Notes: generated by a model from the letters alone, not told the origin. 8,152 bases of DNA from Nitrospira bacterium HGW-Nitrospira-1 (GCA_002839535.1 PGYF01000054.1:5336-13487), one strand, 5' to 3'. Positions 1 through 7,783 are shown, numbered from the stretch's first letter. Program-made: numbers and translations.

Positions 1-1159
1 CGCGGGAGGTCTTCCAGACAAGATGAATATTGTCCTTTGTGATGGTATAAAATACTTCCTTCTTATCGGACAATTTCAGGGACGGGGTCTTTCTCCACCT
101 TTCGGGGAGAAAATAATCGAACAAACGGGCATTTTCCCCAACTACCCACAGATGTCCCCCTGTGCTTTCGGCATGACCATAAATGTAAGGCACCCCAAAG
201 ATTTCGATCCTCTTTAAATGGGCAGGCAAAGAAGTTGGTTTGAAACGGTCCCGTTGGTCATCCAGATAGTGATGTCTTCTGGAATTTTTGACCTCATTGT
301 CGTGTTCAACTGTCCGCAGAAGCAGTTCGTAATCAACCACCGAATAATGGCCGTCTTTAATTAATTGATACAAAAGTTCCACCTGTCTTTTATATGCATC
401 AATATTATTTTGAGACCGGCCTGTCTCCTCAATGCGCAGGGCGTCAGCTTCACTGAATATGATATGCTCGGGTTTCATATCAGCCACCAAATAACCTTTC
501 CTGCCAAGGGCTGAGAGCGCCTGGTAATTGATGGCTTTAAGATGGCGGGTTATTTCTTCATCGTCCATATCTATGCGCTCGAAAACTTCCGGAAGGTTTT
601 TCCCCTTTATCCACTTATAAATCAGTTTGTATTGCTTCAGGATGTCCAGATCGATCCCTGGGGTTTTTGCCCGTATCCGGTTAATTTTTGAACGTGATCT
701 GCCGCTTTGCCATGGCTGCATCTTCTCCGGTGGAACATAAATGGCCAGCGGTTGCTGCGTTTTTACTTTTATCTCTCTCGGCCCGTACAGGCCTTCCTGC
801 ATTTCCATAACCAGGGCAAACTCTTCCCACGGGCTGTTAAACTCTGCATCGCAGAACTCCTGCAGTGTGTGGGTCTCTATAGGGACATCCTCTCCCACTC
901 TACAGTTCTTGACTACCAGATCAAGGCTTTCCCCATTTATCTCTTTGGTAGGGACCCGGTAAACCGAACTTGTCCCGATCAGCCTTATCTTATGTTCGTT
1001 AAACCAGTTCCGCTCATACCAGTTATCAATCTCGAAATGTTCAGCGTATGGTTCTGCAAAACGGGTGAGATACAGATCGCCCCCATCGCTGGTTTTGGTG
1101 TGGACATAGACCACGCCTAAAACATTTACCAGCGATTTTTTAGAAGTTAAATTTTGCAT
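1..1159 (-). CDS. Protein-kinase-like protein, C-terminus beyond the window
   Basis: A long open frame on the minus strand starts at ATG (1159-1157), gives 386 codons and is still open at base 1, so the C-terminus is missing. Motif order is that of a protein-kinase fold: a glycine-loop-like stretch IGTSSVYRV (residues 61-69), a lysine in LVVK (K84), a helical stretch WEEFALVMEM that may be helix C (111-120), a hinge-like YKLIYKWIKGKNL (177-189), a long helix (about 200-220), the catalytic-loop-like ADMKPEHI (226-233, D227 and K229), and VDYELL (275-280) where DFG would lie. Known kinases have HRDxKxxN; here alanine replaces R before D227, and H232 stands where N is expected. About 43 residues separate the two loops, more than usual. 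Residues 310-386 look like a separate domain. No good Shine-Dalgarno precedes the ATG; an in-frame TTG lies five codons upstream. The gene diverges from the helicase. The coding call is firm; the kinase fold rests on motifs only, and activity is unproven. Confidence 0.75.
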   Translation of the reverse strand, partial: MQNLTSKKSLVNVLGVVYVHTKTSDGGDLYLTRFAEPYAEHFEIDNWYERNWFNEHKIRLIGTSSVYRVPTKEINGESLDLVVKNCRVGEDVPIETHTLQEFCDAEFNSPWEEFALVMEMQEGLYGPREIKVKTQQPLAIYVPPEKMQPWQSGRSRSKINRIRAKTPGIDLDILKQYKLIYKWIKGKNLPEVFERIDMDDEEITRHLKAINYQALSALGRKGYLVADMKPEHIIFSEADALRIEETGRSQNNIDAYKRQVELLYQLIKDGHYSVVDYELLLRTVEHDNEVKNSRRHHYLDDQRDRFKPTSLPAHLKRIEIFGVPYIYGHAESTGGHLWVVGENARLFDYFLPERWRKTPSLKLSDKKEVFYTITKDNIHLVWKTSR

Positions 1160-1382
1160 TGCAGGGTTGAGCAATAAATAATCGTTGATTAAACATCAAA
1201 ATTTGTGAGCGGTATGAGTGATAATAATTTATCCTTAAGCATAAATAATAATAACAGATGAATTACTGTTAATCAAAAAAAGGCTGTAAAAAAGCAGCGC
1301 TATAGTATAAAATTGTTTATTGATTGAAGGGTATGAATTTACGATTCAACCATATAGGGTATTTAGCAGGAGGGAATATTTC
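1160..1382. promoter_or_regulatory. Divergent intergenic control region
   Basis: This AT-rich stretch separates the minus-strand kinase-like gene from the plus-strand helicase and must hold the start signals of both. For the helicase, the best -10-like boxes are TATAGT (1301-1306) and TATAAA (1306-1311); the only -35 match near the right distance is the poor CTGTAA at 1284-1289, so the promoter call is weak. Two dyads are visible: TTGAT/ATCAA (1185-1199) and TAACAG/CTGTTA (1252-1271). No convincing promoter was seen for the minus strand. The helicase frame remains open upstream to a TTG at 1320, but nothing supports initiation there. Confidence 0.4.
1252..1271. repeat. Inverted repeat, possible operator
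   Basis: The arms TAACAG (1252-1257) and CTGTTA (1266-1271) are perfect complements around an 8-base spacer. The size and position, about 50 bases upstream of the candidate helicase -10 box and inside a divergent control region, would suit a dimeric repressor. Six-base arms in AT-rich DNA can arise by chance, so function is inference. Confidence 0.3.
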
Positions 1383-1397
1383 TTGCGGTGGGGAGGT
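1368..1397 (+). promoter_or_regulatory. Two tandem Shine-Dalgarno sites deciding the helicase start
   Basis: AGGAGGG at 1368-1374 lies 8 bases before an in-frame TTG (1383). A second site, GGAGGT at 1392-1397, lies just before an in-frame GTG (1401), with a gap of only 3-4 bases. Both starts give the same protein except for six extra N-terminal residues. The far upstream TTG at 1320 has no ribosome-binding site, and the ATG at 1416 is too far from either site. Confidence 0.6.
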
Positions 1398-4300
1398 AGC
1401 GTGACTAACGACGATATGTCTCTTAACAATACCGCGAGAGAAAAAATACTCCGACTGGTAGATTTTTTATCCGCCTTATCTCACCTCAGTTCCAAGGTTA
1501 TTCGAAGCATTGATGAATATCACAAGAAAATGTGGATATGTGAAATACCACGTGAAAAGAATTGTTACACTCGCGTATGGGGGGCAAATGAGGAGCACAG
1601 TGATGATGTTTGGATTGAAATAAAGAAGTTTCCCGAACCTCCGCTACCTAAAATTCCCGAGAAATGCCGTGATTGGGTTGACCACGATACCTTGAGAAAC
1701 ATTAAAGACATTCCTCTGCTGAAAGAAAATATTAGTATAATCCGCGAAGAACAAAACGAAGAAACAGGCGAAAAATATTCCTCCCAGTTGAACCTTTCTC
1801 TCAATGAGTTCCCTGAAATACAGAAAATCTGGGAGGAGTATATTGATAAACAATGGCTTCCCTGGACAGAACAGTATAGCCGATATTCAGCAGTTCAAAA
1901 AGTCTATGCGGACCTTTTTTTTATTTATCAGGAACAGCAAAAGCTTGGCGAGCAGTATGAGCTGGTTTTTTGTTTCGGGCTTCTTACTTGGCGGACTCAA
2001 GCGGGATACGAAACAAAGAGACATCTGATTTCCGCTAAGGCATCTCTTTCCTTTGAGCCGCATCGGGGTATCTTTACTGTTGGACCTTCCGCAGATGGCG
2101 ATCAGGTGGAAGTGGAATTTGATATGCTGGATACAGGAGATTTGCCCCCTGATTCACAAAAACTTAAAGAAGAAGGCCGAAAGTTACGAGATAATCTATG
2201 GGAACGAGCATCTATGAACGCTCTTCTCACCGCAATTGCGAATTCCCTAGCAGACTGCGGACAAGGCGAATATTTCGCAGATCACTCAGAACCAACCGGC
2301 AATATTGGTAACAAACCCCTTGTAGAATATGCGCCTGCCCTAATACTTCGCAAGAGATCAATGAAGGGGCTCGAGGAGTTACTATCAGGAATTAGAAAGC
2401 AAATAGAGGCAGGGGCAAAGATTCCAACTGAATTTCTTGATCTCTCAGAAATATTGCCCGATGGGAAAAACTCGGATATAGAACACGGCCAAAGTGCTGT
2501 AAACATGAAAGATACCGAGATCTATTTTCCTCTTCTGGCCAATGAAGAACAGCGGCGAATTATCTTGACGCTAAGCAGTCAGCGGGGTGTTCTGGTCCAA
2601 GGGCCGCCTGGTACAGGCAAGTCCCATACCATCGCCAACCTTATTTGTCATCTGCTTGCAACGGGTAAACGAGTTCTTGTCACTGCAAAAACACCGCGTG
2701 CGCTGCAAGTACTGCATGACAAATTGCCAGTCGACATAAAACCTCTCTGCATCAACCTGTTAGGCAGTGGTCCAGAAGAAAAAGTATCTATGGAGGAGAG
2801 CGTCCGTGGCATTTTACTAAAACATGATAGATGGCATAATGACGAAGCAATCAATCAGATTGCTCAGCTCGAAAGACATATCAAAGATAATCGAGAAGAC
2901 AAGGCAGAGACTGATGCCAAGATTATTGCACTCAGAGAGCAAGAAATCTACAAGCACGCAATTGCAGATGGAAAATATAGCGGTACGGCTGCTGAAATCG
3001 CTCGCAGACTAAAGCAAGAAGAGGACGTGTTTGCGTGGCTGCAAGATGCAATATCCCCTGATGTTAAACTGCCACTATCGAGAGAAGAGATAAGTTCTCT
3101 CTGCCGCGACATTGTTCAAATTGACGGCGAGACAGAGAGACAATTGAGCCTTGTTCTTCCTGATCCCAAAACAGACCTGCCGGAAATAGAGCAACTTAAA
3201 TCTCTTTTTGGAAGAGAGCGTGCTGGAAAGGAGTTGGTTGCTTCAAATGCTGAATTGCTGCAATCAACAGAAGCGCGGGTATTGTTAAAGGCTGAGAAGG
3301 GATTTATCCGGTTGCTTACCCAGAGTATTGACGATCTTATTATCGCAATAGAAAATATTCAGAAAAGACCGATAGAATGGATTAGGCATGCTGTCTATGA
3401 TGTCCTCACAGACAAGGATATGCCATGGCGAGAACTTCTTAAACATTCTTCCACACTTGCCAAGGGTCTTCATGAATTAGCATCGGCAGTTTACATGTAT
3501 GATTTATCCATCCCCCCTGATATGGATAAGAAGAAACTCCTGAATGATGCTAGGGCGCTCAGGAGTCATTTTGAGACTGGCGGTGGAACAGGCTTTCTGT
3601 TCTTCAAGCCAAAGCCTGTTAGAGATCATGGCGATTTCATCAAGAAGGTCAAAGTTGACGGAAGTACTTGTTCGGATATTTTTACCTTGAAAAAATTGAT
3701 CGATTACCTCACTGTTCAACGCCGACTTGAGAATATATGGTTGCTGTGGACAGGGAAAGCACCCCGACCGGACAGCCCATATCCGCTTCAAGTTGCAGAG
3801 ATTAAGGAATTGCATGAAGCACTACAAGCTGTCCTCAATCTCTATGATGTAAAAGATATTGTTAGGAACAATATGAAGTCAATGAATGGCCTCGGCAATC
3901 CCGGTTGGGAAGATACGACTTCACTGCGCAGATTTCATGAAATTTGTTTGTCTGTTCTTGCCGGACTTGATCTGTGTACGATTGAAAAAGAGATTGCTTC
4001 GATAATCGCAAAATTGACAGCTATAAAAGTGCGAACCAATATGCACCCAATTGCTGCTCAGGTTTTGCAGACTCTCAACAAGAGGGATATAGACCAATAT
4101 ATAAAGTTGATAAATCAAGTTGAAACCATGCAACAGAAGGCTTTGTTAGTCAGGAACAAGAGAGAGATGATTGGGAAGTTGGCTGAAGCTGCTCCATTAT
4201 TAGCTGGAAGCCTTGCCCGTTGTAGTGATCCTATCAAATGGTCTGAGCATCTGAAGAATTTGGATAAAGCTTGGTTCTGGGCACGCGGAAGAAGTTGGCT

Positions 4301-5909
4301 TCATGACTTTCTTGGGGCCGATGCTGAGAGTTTAACCAAGCTTTCTGCACGCCTTGCTGATGATATTCGCAAAGACATTTCAGAGTTGGCCTCAATAAAA
4401 GCTTGGAAGTTCTGTTTTTCTCGTATGACCGTTGGGCATACGAGAAACCTTATGGCTTGGCAATTATCAATGAAAAAACTTGGAAAAGGTACTGGTAAGC
4501 ATGCTCATGTACATCGCATGAATGCTCAACGCCATCTTAATGAATGTCGTGAGGCTGTGCCAGCCTGGATCATGCCGCTTCATCGTGTTTATGAAACGGT
4601 CAAGGCTGGTCCGGGAATTTTTGATGTAGTCATAGTTGACGAAGCCTCACAGTGCGGACCTGAGGCACTGCCTTTATTGTACCTCGGCAATCGCACGTTG
4701 ATTGTCGGCGACGACAAACAGATAAGTCCAGAGGCGGTGGGAGTCAACAGAGCTGATGTTCAAATGCTTATACGGAACTACCTCTATGACTTTAGCTATG
4801 CTAGTTCATTTGATATAGAATCAAGCCTTTTCGATCACGGAGGAATAAGATTTGGCTCTAAGATTACGCTACGGGAGCATTTTCGATGCATGCCGGAGAT
4901 TATCGAATTTAGCAACAGCCTTTGCTATACTACCGATCCACTCATCCCTTTAAGGCAATATCCACCAGACAGGTTGGAACCTCTGAGATCAATTTATCTT
5001 CAAAAGGGCTATAAGGAAGGCGATGGACAAAAGGTCAGAAACAAACCCGAGGCAGAAGCTCTTGTGAATGAAGTTATTCGGTACTGCAAAGATTCAAGAT
5101 ATCAGGGAATGACCATGGGTGTAATTGTTTTGCAGGGTGAGGCACAGGCATATCTGATAGAGGAAATGCTTTTGAGCCGGCTTGGCGCAGAGGAGATGAA
5201 TAAACGACGACTTATTTGTGGTAACCCCTACAGTTTTCAGGGCGACGAGAGAGATGTGATTTTCCTGAGTATGGTTGCTGCACCCAATGAGCGCATTGGT
5301 GTCTTAACAAAGGAATCCGACCGGCGACGTTTTAATGTTGCGGCAAGTCGCGCACGAGATCAGATGATACTATTTCATTCTGTTACTGGAAATCATCTGG
5401 GCGGTCAGTGTTTCAGACGACGATTGCTTGATTATTTCTATAATGCAAAGCCTACAATGGCGATCCCTCTCGGAGAAGATATCCTTCGGGAAATGGCCTT
5501 GCGGGCTAATAGGTCAATCGAAAAACCGCCCGAACCCTTCGATAGCTGGTTCGAGGTTGATGTGGCTTTAAATATTGCAAGCCATGGCTTTAAGGTTGTT
5601 CCCCAGTTCAAGTTTGCCGACAAGCGTATTGACCTGGTGGTTCAAGGAAACAAAGCACAATTTGCAGTTGAATGTGATGGTGATTTCTGGCATGGTCTTA
5701 ACGAGTATGCTGCTGATATGGACAGGCAAAGAAAACTGGAGAGGTGTGGCTGGCGATTTGTTCGCATCAGAGAAAGCCAGTATTATGCAAACCCAGCTAC
5801 CGCACTGGAATCACTGTGGACAGCGCTTGACAGAATGGGGATACGACCTTTTAATGCAGACCATCCTGATGGAGCTCAACAAGAAGATACAATAAGAAAA
5901 ACCGAATGA
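1383..5909 (+). CDS. Giant superfamily 1 (COG1112/Upf1-like) helicase with C-terminal Vsr/DUF559-like endonuclease
   Basis: About 1,508 residues, numbered from TTG 1383. Helicase motifs appear in order: NEEQ (387-390, Q-motif-like), Walker A GPPGTGKS (407-414), motif Ia VLVTAKT (431-437), motif II DEAS (1086-1089), motif III GDDKQISP (1109-1116), motif IV LREHFR (1163-1168), motif V GNPYSFQGDERD (1280-1291) and motif VI RRRFNVAASRAR (1314-1325). Roughly 600 mostly helical residues lie between Ia and II, including a charged coiled-coil-like part (about 487-525). AVPAWIMPL before motif II is a mark I associate with this family. The C-terminal domain has E1391, D1417 (RIDLVV), ECDGDFWHG (1430-1438) and GWRFVRIRESQYY, matching Vsr-like/DUF559 nucleases of the PD-(D/E)XK class. 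The protein probably unwinds or translocates on nucleic acid with ATP and cuts it; substrate unknown. The whole gene appears intact, but a frame continuing past its stop (5896-6087) may be a lost tail. A starting GTG at 1401 is nearly as likely. A defence role is inferred. Confidence 0.9.
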   Translation: MRWGGSVTNDDMSLNNTAREKILRLVDFLSALSHLSSKVIRSIDEYHKKMWICEIPREKNCYTRVWGANEEHSDDVWIEIKKFPEPPLPKIPEKCRDWVDHDTLRNIKDIPLLKENISIIREEQNEETGEKYSSQLNLSLNEFPEIQKIWEEYIDKQWLPWTEQYSRYSAVQKVYADLFFIYQEQQKLGEQYELVFCFGLLTWRTQAGYETKRHLISAKASLSFEPHRGIFTVGPSADGDQVEVEFDMLDTGDLPPDSQKLKEEGRKLRDNLWERASMNALLTAIANSLADCGQGEYFADHSEPTGNIGNKPLVEYAPALILRKRSMKGLEELLSGIRKQIEAGAKIPTEFLDLSEILPDGKNSDIEHGQSAVNMKDTEIYFPLLANEEQRRIILTLSSQRGVLVQGPPGTGKSHTIANLICHLLATGKRVLVTAKTPRALQVLHDKLPVDIKPLCINLLGSGPEEKVSMEESVRGILLKHDRWHNDEAINQIAQLERHIKDNREDKAETDAKIIALREQEIYKHAIADGKYSGTAAEIARRLKQEEDVFAWLQDAISPDVKLPLSREEISSLCRDIVQIDGETERQLSLVLPDPKTDLPEIEQLKSLFGRERAGKELVASNAELLQSTEARVLLKAEKGFIRLLTQSIDDLIIAIENIQKRPIEWIRHAVYDVLTDKDMPWRELLKHSSTLAKGLHELASAVYMYDLSIPPDMDKKKLLNDARALRSHFETGGGTGFLFFKPKPVRDHGDFIKKVKVDGSTCSDIFTLKKLIDYLTVQRRLENIWLLWTGKAPRPDSPYPLQVAEIKELHEALQAVLNLYDVKDIVRNNMKSMNGLGNPGWEDTTSLRRFHEICLSVLAGLDLCTIEKEIASIIAKLTAIKVRTNMHPIAAQVLQTLNKRDIDQYIKLINQVETMQQKALLVRNKREMIGKLAEAAPLLAGSLARCSDPIKWSEHLKNLDKAWFWARGRSWLHDFLGADAESLTKLSARLADDIRKDISELASIKAWKFCFSRMTVGHTRNLMAWQLSMKKLGKGTGKHAHVHRMNAQRHLNECREAVPAWIMPLHRVYETVKAGPGIFDVVIVDEASQCGPEALPLLYLGNRTLIVGDDKQISPEAVGVNRADVQMLIRNYLYDFSYASSFDIESSLFDHGGIRFGSKITLREHFRCMPEIIEFSNSLCYTTDPLIPLRQYPPDRLEPLRSIYLQKGYKEGDGQKVRNKPEAEALVNEVIRYCKDSRYQGMTMGVIVLQGEAQAYLIEEMLLSRLGAEEMNKRRLICGNPYSFQGDERDVIFLSMVAAPNERIGVLTKESDRRRFNVAASRARDQMILFHSVTGNHLGGQCFRRRLLDYFYNAKPTMAIPLGEDILREMALRANRSIEKPPEPFDSWFEVDVALNIASHGFKVVPQFKFADKRIDLVVQGNKAQFAVECDGDFWHGLNEYAADMDRQRKLERCGWRFVRIRESQYYANPATALESLWTALDRMGIRPFNADHPDGAQQEDTIRKTE

Positions 5910-6087
5910 AACATGCGTAAGAGACTATATCCTTAAACGCTGGAAGATTCGCACAAGAGGACTGCCTCATAAGCAGTTTGCCCGCAAAGTGGCTGATGTC
6001 ATTGCTGTAATGGCAAGGCGTGGGCACCTTACGATTTACAAGAGTAAAAACTGGCACATTAAAATGGGGTGGGAGCCCTATCAATGA
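5896..6087 (+). pseudogene. Startless 63-codon frame, probable C-terminal tail of the helicase or a gene remnant
   Basis: This frame runs from just after a TAA (5893-5895) to TGA (6085-6087) and contains no plausible start codon near its beginning. Its content looks like real protein: RGLPHKQFARKVADVIAVMA (residues 21-40) suggests a helix, HLTIYKSKNWHIKMGWEP suggests a strand pair or wing, and the whole is strongly basic (about 15 K/R against 4 D/E). It is in the +1 frame relative to the helicase and overlaps its last codons. Removing one A from the run at 5897-5901 would fuse it in frame behind IRK of the helicase. It could therefore be a true C-terminal extension lost by indel, a recoding product, an assembly error, or a remnant of another gene. 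I do not recognise the domain; a winged-helix-like nucleic-acid-binding tail is only a guess. Confidence 0.5.
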
Positions 6088-6143
6088 CTATTAGCGCAAA
6101 AACTACAGTTTCATTGACGAAATGGTCTATGCCCTCTACGTCC

Positions 6144-6172
6144 CTGCCTACCGGTCAGACAGGCTGACGCAG
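6144..6172. repeat. Bulged hairpin
   Basis: CTGC (6144-6147) pairs with GCAG (6169-6172), and GTCAG (6154-6158) pairs with CTGAC (6164-6168) around a five-base loop; CTACCG is bulged on one side. It contains the small palindrome ACCGGT. There is no T tract after it, so it is not a typical intrinsic terminator. It may be a degraded dispersed palindromic element or a transcript-end structure. Confidence 0.4.
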
Positions 6173-6212
6173 TAAGAGATTGCAATTGTGGAGGGGGAAA
6201 GTTAGTGGTCGC

Positions 6213-6228
6213 TCGTAACATATTACGA
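6213..6228. promoter_or_regulatory. Operator-like palindrome upstream of the ATPase
   Basis: TCGTAA (6213-6218) and TTACGA (6223-6228) are perfect six-base arms around CATA. The palindrome abuts TATAAA (6229-6234), a -10-like box, so a protein bound here could block transcription toward the ATPase. No matching -35 box is clear, and the leader to the ATG would be about 85 bases. Regulation is inference. Confidence 0.35.
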
Positions 6229-6310
6229 TATAAAGAAATAATGGGTAAATGCAAAATATGAGCGGTATAAGGCACATAATTTGCCGGAAGCTGAAATATT
6301 CTATTAGAAC

Positions 6311-6316
6311 AGGGAG
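6311..6316 (+). promoter_or_regulatory. Shine-Dalgarno site of the ATPase gene
   Basis: AGGGAG lies six bases before the ATG at 6323, a normal spacing that supports this start. Confidence 0.7.
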
Positions 6317-6322
6317 TTAGAT

Positions 6323-7753
6323 ATGCCCGATAAAAACCTTGGCAATTTGCTTAAGCTTTACAATCCATGGTGGGACGACCACCGGGGCCGCTGGCGTGAA
6401 GACCTGCCGGATTATCAACGGCCTGTCGTACAGGAAGTGCTTTCCGATATCAAGGAACTCCCCCAAATCATATCCATAACAGGGCCGCGACGTGTAGGCA
6501 AGACGACCGCTTTAAGGCAGGTAATATGTTATCTGCTGGATAAGCTGGACATTGCCCCTTCACACATCCTTTATTTCTCTTTTGACGATCCCGAAGTCTA
6601 TGGATCAGAAGATCTGCAGAGAGTTATTTTCGACAGACTAATAGAAAAGATGACGGTTGATTCAAAGAATAGAACACCAAGGTATTTTTTTCTCGACGAA
6701 ATTCAGAGGTTGCCCAAGTGGGAATTGTATCTTAAACGATATTATGACCTGAAGTTTCCGGTACGTTTTATCATATCAGGATCAGCGTCTTCAGCTATTT
6801 TCAGACAAAGCCAGGAAAGTCTGTTAGGCAGGATCAAAGACCGCCACCTTTTACCATTTAGTTTTCGGGAATACTGCTTTTATCGTCTGCGTCACCGCCC
6901 CGAGTTTGCAACTATTGTAGGCGAGCACTTCGGGCTCCGTCAATCCTTGATGGATGGCAACTGGCAGGAGATAGTCGGCTCTATCAAACAACTCGAAATT
7001 GAACTCTCGACCTTTGAAAATGATGTCCGCCAGGCGATTGTCTCCTACTGTCGAGAAGGAGGCTTTCCGGAGGTCTGGTCGTTGGCTGATCCTGTACGCA
7101 AAATAGAATATTTGATGGAACAACAGGTGCGGAAAGTCCTTTATGAGGACCTTATGGCCCTCACCCAATATCGAAAACCGGAAAACGTGCTGAGATTTTT
7201 TGTTTACCTTCTGGCTCATCCTGGTATGGAAATCAACATGTCCACTCTGTCAAAACAAATCGGCGTTGAGCGGCGTATCGTCGAAGAGAATCTCCCCCGG
7301 TTAATCATGACTGACTTGATTATTCGTATACAGAAATTCAGTCATCAGCCTCTGAGAGTGCGCCAGGGAAACATTAAGTGCTATCCTGTAGATTTGGCGC
7401 TCAGGAATGCAGTGCTGAAGACATGGTATGATTTTACCGCAAATCCGGTTATGATGGGCATGTATGCCGAAAATCTTGTTGCACATGAGATCTGCAAATG
7501 GCCTGAAGTAATTGAAGTCGCATATTACCGTGAAAAGAAAAACGAAGTCGACTTTGTAGTTACCTATGGCGGCAACAGATATCTGCCTGTTGAAGTAAAG
7601 CATCGAAAATCTGATGACAAAGCTACAGGGCTAAAACATTTCATGAAAAAGTATAAACTTGATTTTGGCGTTGTCATAACACGCGATCTGGCCTGCCGCT
7701 TTAGTGAAGAAATTCTTTATCTTCCGTTACGCTATTTTTTATTGACGAATTGA
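6323..7753 (+). CDS. AAA_14/DUF4143 family ATPase (COG1373)
   Basis: A complete 476-residue protein, the usual size for COG1373. The AAA_14 ATPase domain shows Walker A GPRRVGKT (54-61), Walker B YFFLDEIQRLP (D125, E126), a sensor-like FIISGSASS (about 149-157) and LLGRIKDRHLLPFSFREY, the arginine-containing segment typical of the family. GGFPEVW and the stretch from residue 262 open the DUF4143 part, which includes a winged-helix-like segment (about 304-345). The end carries a restriction-endonuclease-like core: E383, EVDF (D410) and EVK (424-426). Members are common in bacteria and archaea, often in strain-variable regions, with no settled function; ATP-driven nucleic-acid or protein handling is inferred. 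The protein has no signal peptide or membrane segment and should be cytoplasmic. The gene follows the helicase on the same strand after a spacer with an operator-like palindrome. It appears intact. Confidence 0.9.
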   Translation: MPDKNLGNLLKLYNPWWDDHRGRWREDLPDYQRPVVQEVLSDIKELPQIISITGPRRVGKTTALRQVICYLLDKLDIAPSHILYFSFDDPEVYGSEDLQRVIFDRLIEKMTVDSKNRTPRYFFLDEIQRLPKWELYLKRYYDLKFPVRFIISGSASSAIFRQSQESLLGRIKDRHLLPFSFREYCFYRLRHRPEFATIVGEHFGLRQSLMDGNWQEIVGSIKQLEIELSTFENDVRQAIVSYCREGGFPEVWSLADPVRKIEYLMEQQVRKVLYEDLMALTQYRKPENVLRFFVYLLAHPGMEINMSTLSKQIGVERRIVEENLPRLIMTDLIIRIQKFSHQPLRVRQGNIKCYPVDLALRNAVLKTWYDFTANPVMMGMYAENLVAHEICKWPEVIEVAYYREKKNEVDFVVTYGGNRYLPVEVKHRKSDDKATGLKHFMKKYKLDFGVVITRDLACRFSEEILYLPLRYFLLTN

Positions 7754-7783
7754 GGGAACCCTGCTGGTTTATGTTTCAGATGA

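Larger units (their letters stand above)
6088..6322. other. Spacer between helicase region and ATPase gene
   Basis: These 235 bases carry no convincing coding frame. They hold the bulged hairpin at 6144-6172, the palindrome at 6213-6228 with an adjoining TATAAA (6229-6234), and further -10-like boxes TATAAG (6266-6271) and CATAAT (6275-6280), none with a good -35. The length suggests that the ATPase has its own promoter and is not strictly co-transcribed with the helicase. Confidence 0.45.

Noticed and set aside
707..1120. Plus-strand open frame of 137 codons
   Set aside because: It lies opposite the long minus-strand kinase-like gene, has no ribosome-binding site and shows no recognisable motif; the minus frame is longer and carries ordered motifs.
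1206..1215. TGAGCGGTAT shared by the regions upstream of the helicase (1206-1215) and the ATPase (6259-6268)
   Set aside because: A ten-base exact match is expected several times by chance in a window of this size, and the flanks agree only loosely.
1320..1382. Upstream extension of the helicase to TTG 1320
   Set aside because: There is no Shine-Dalgarno before it, and the start overlaps the likely promoter region; the starts at 1383 and 1401 are better supported.
5575..5895. Plus-strand frame of 106 codons within the helicase 3' end
   Set aside because: It is the +1 shadow of the nuclease domain, whose catalytic residues are in the helicase frame.
5897..5903. Classical -1 slippery heptamer at the helicase end
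   Set aside because: The run of five A followed by CC does not fit X XXY YYZ in the helicase frame, and the needed shift is +1, not -1.
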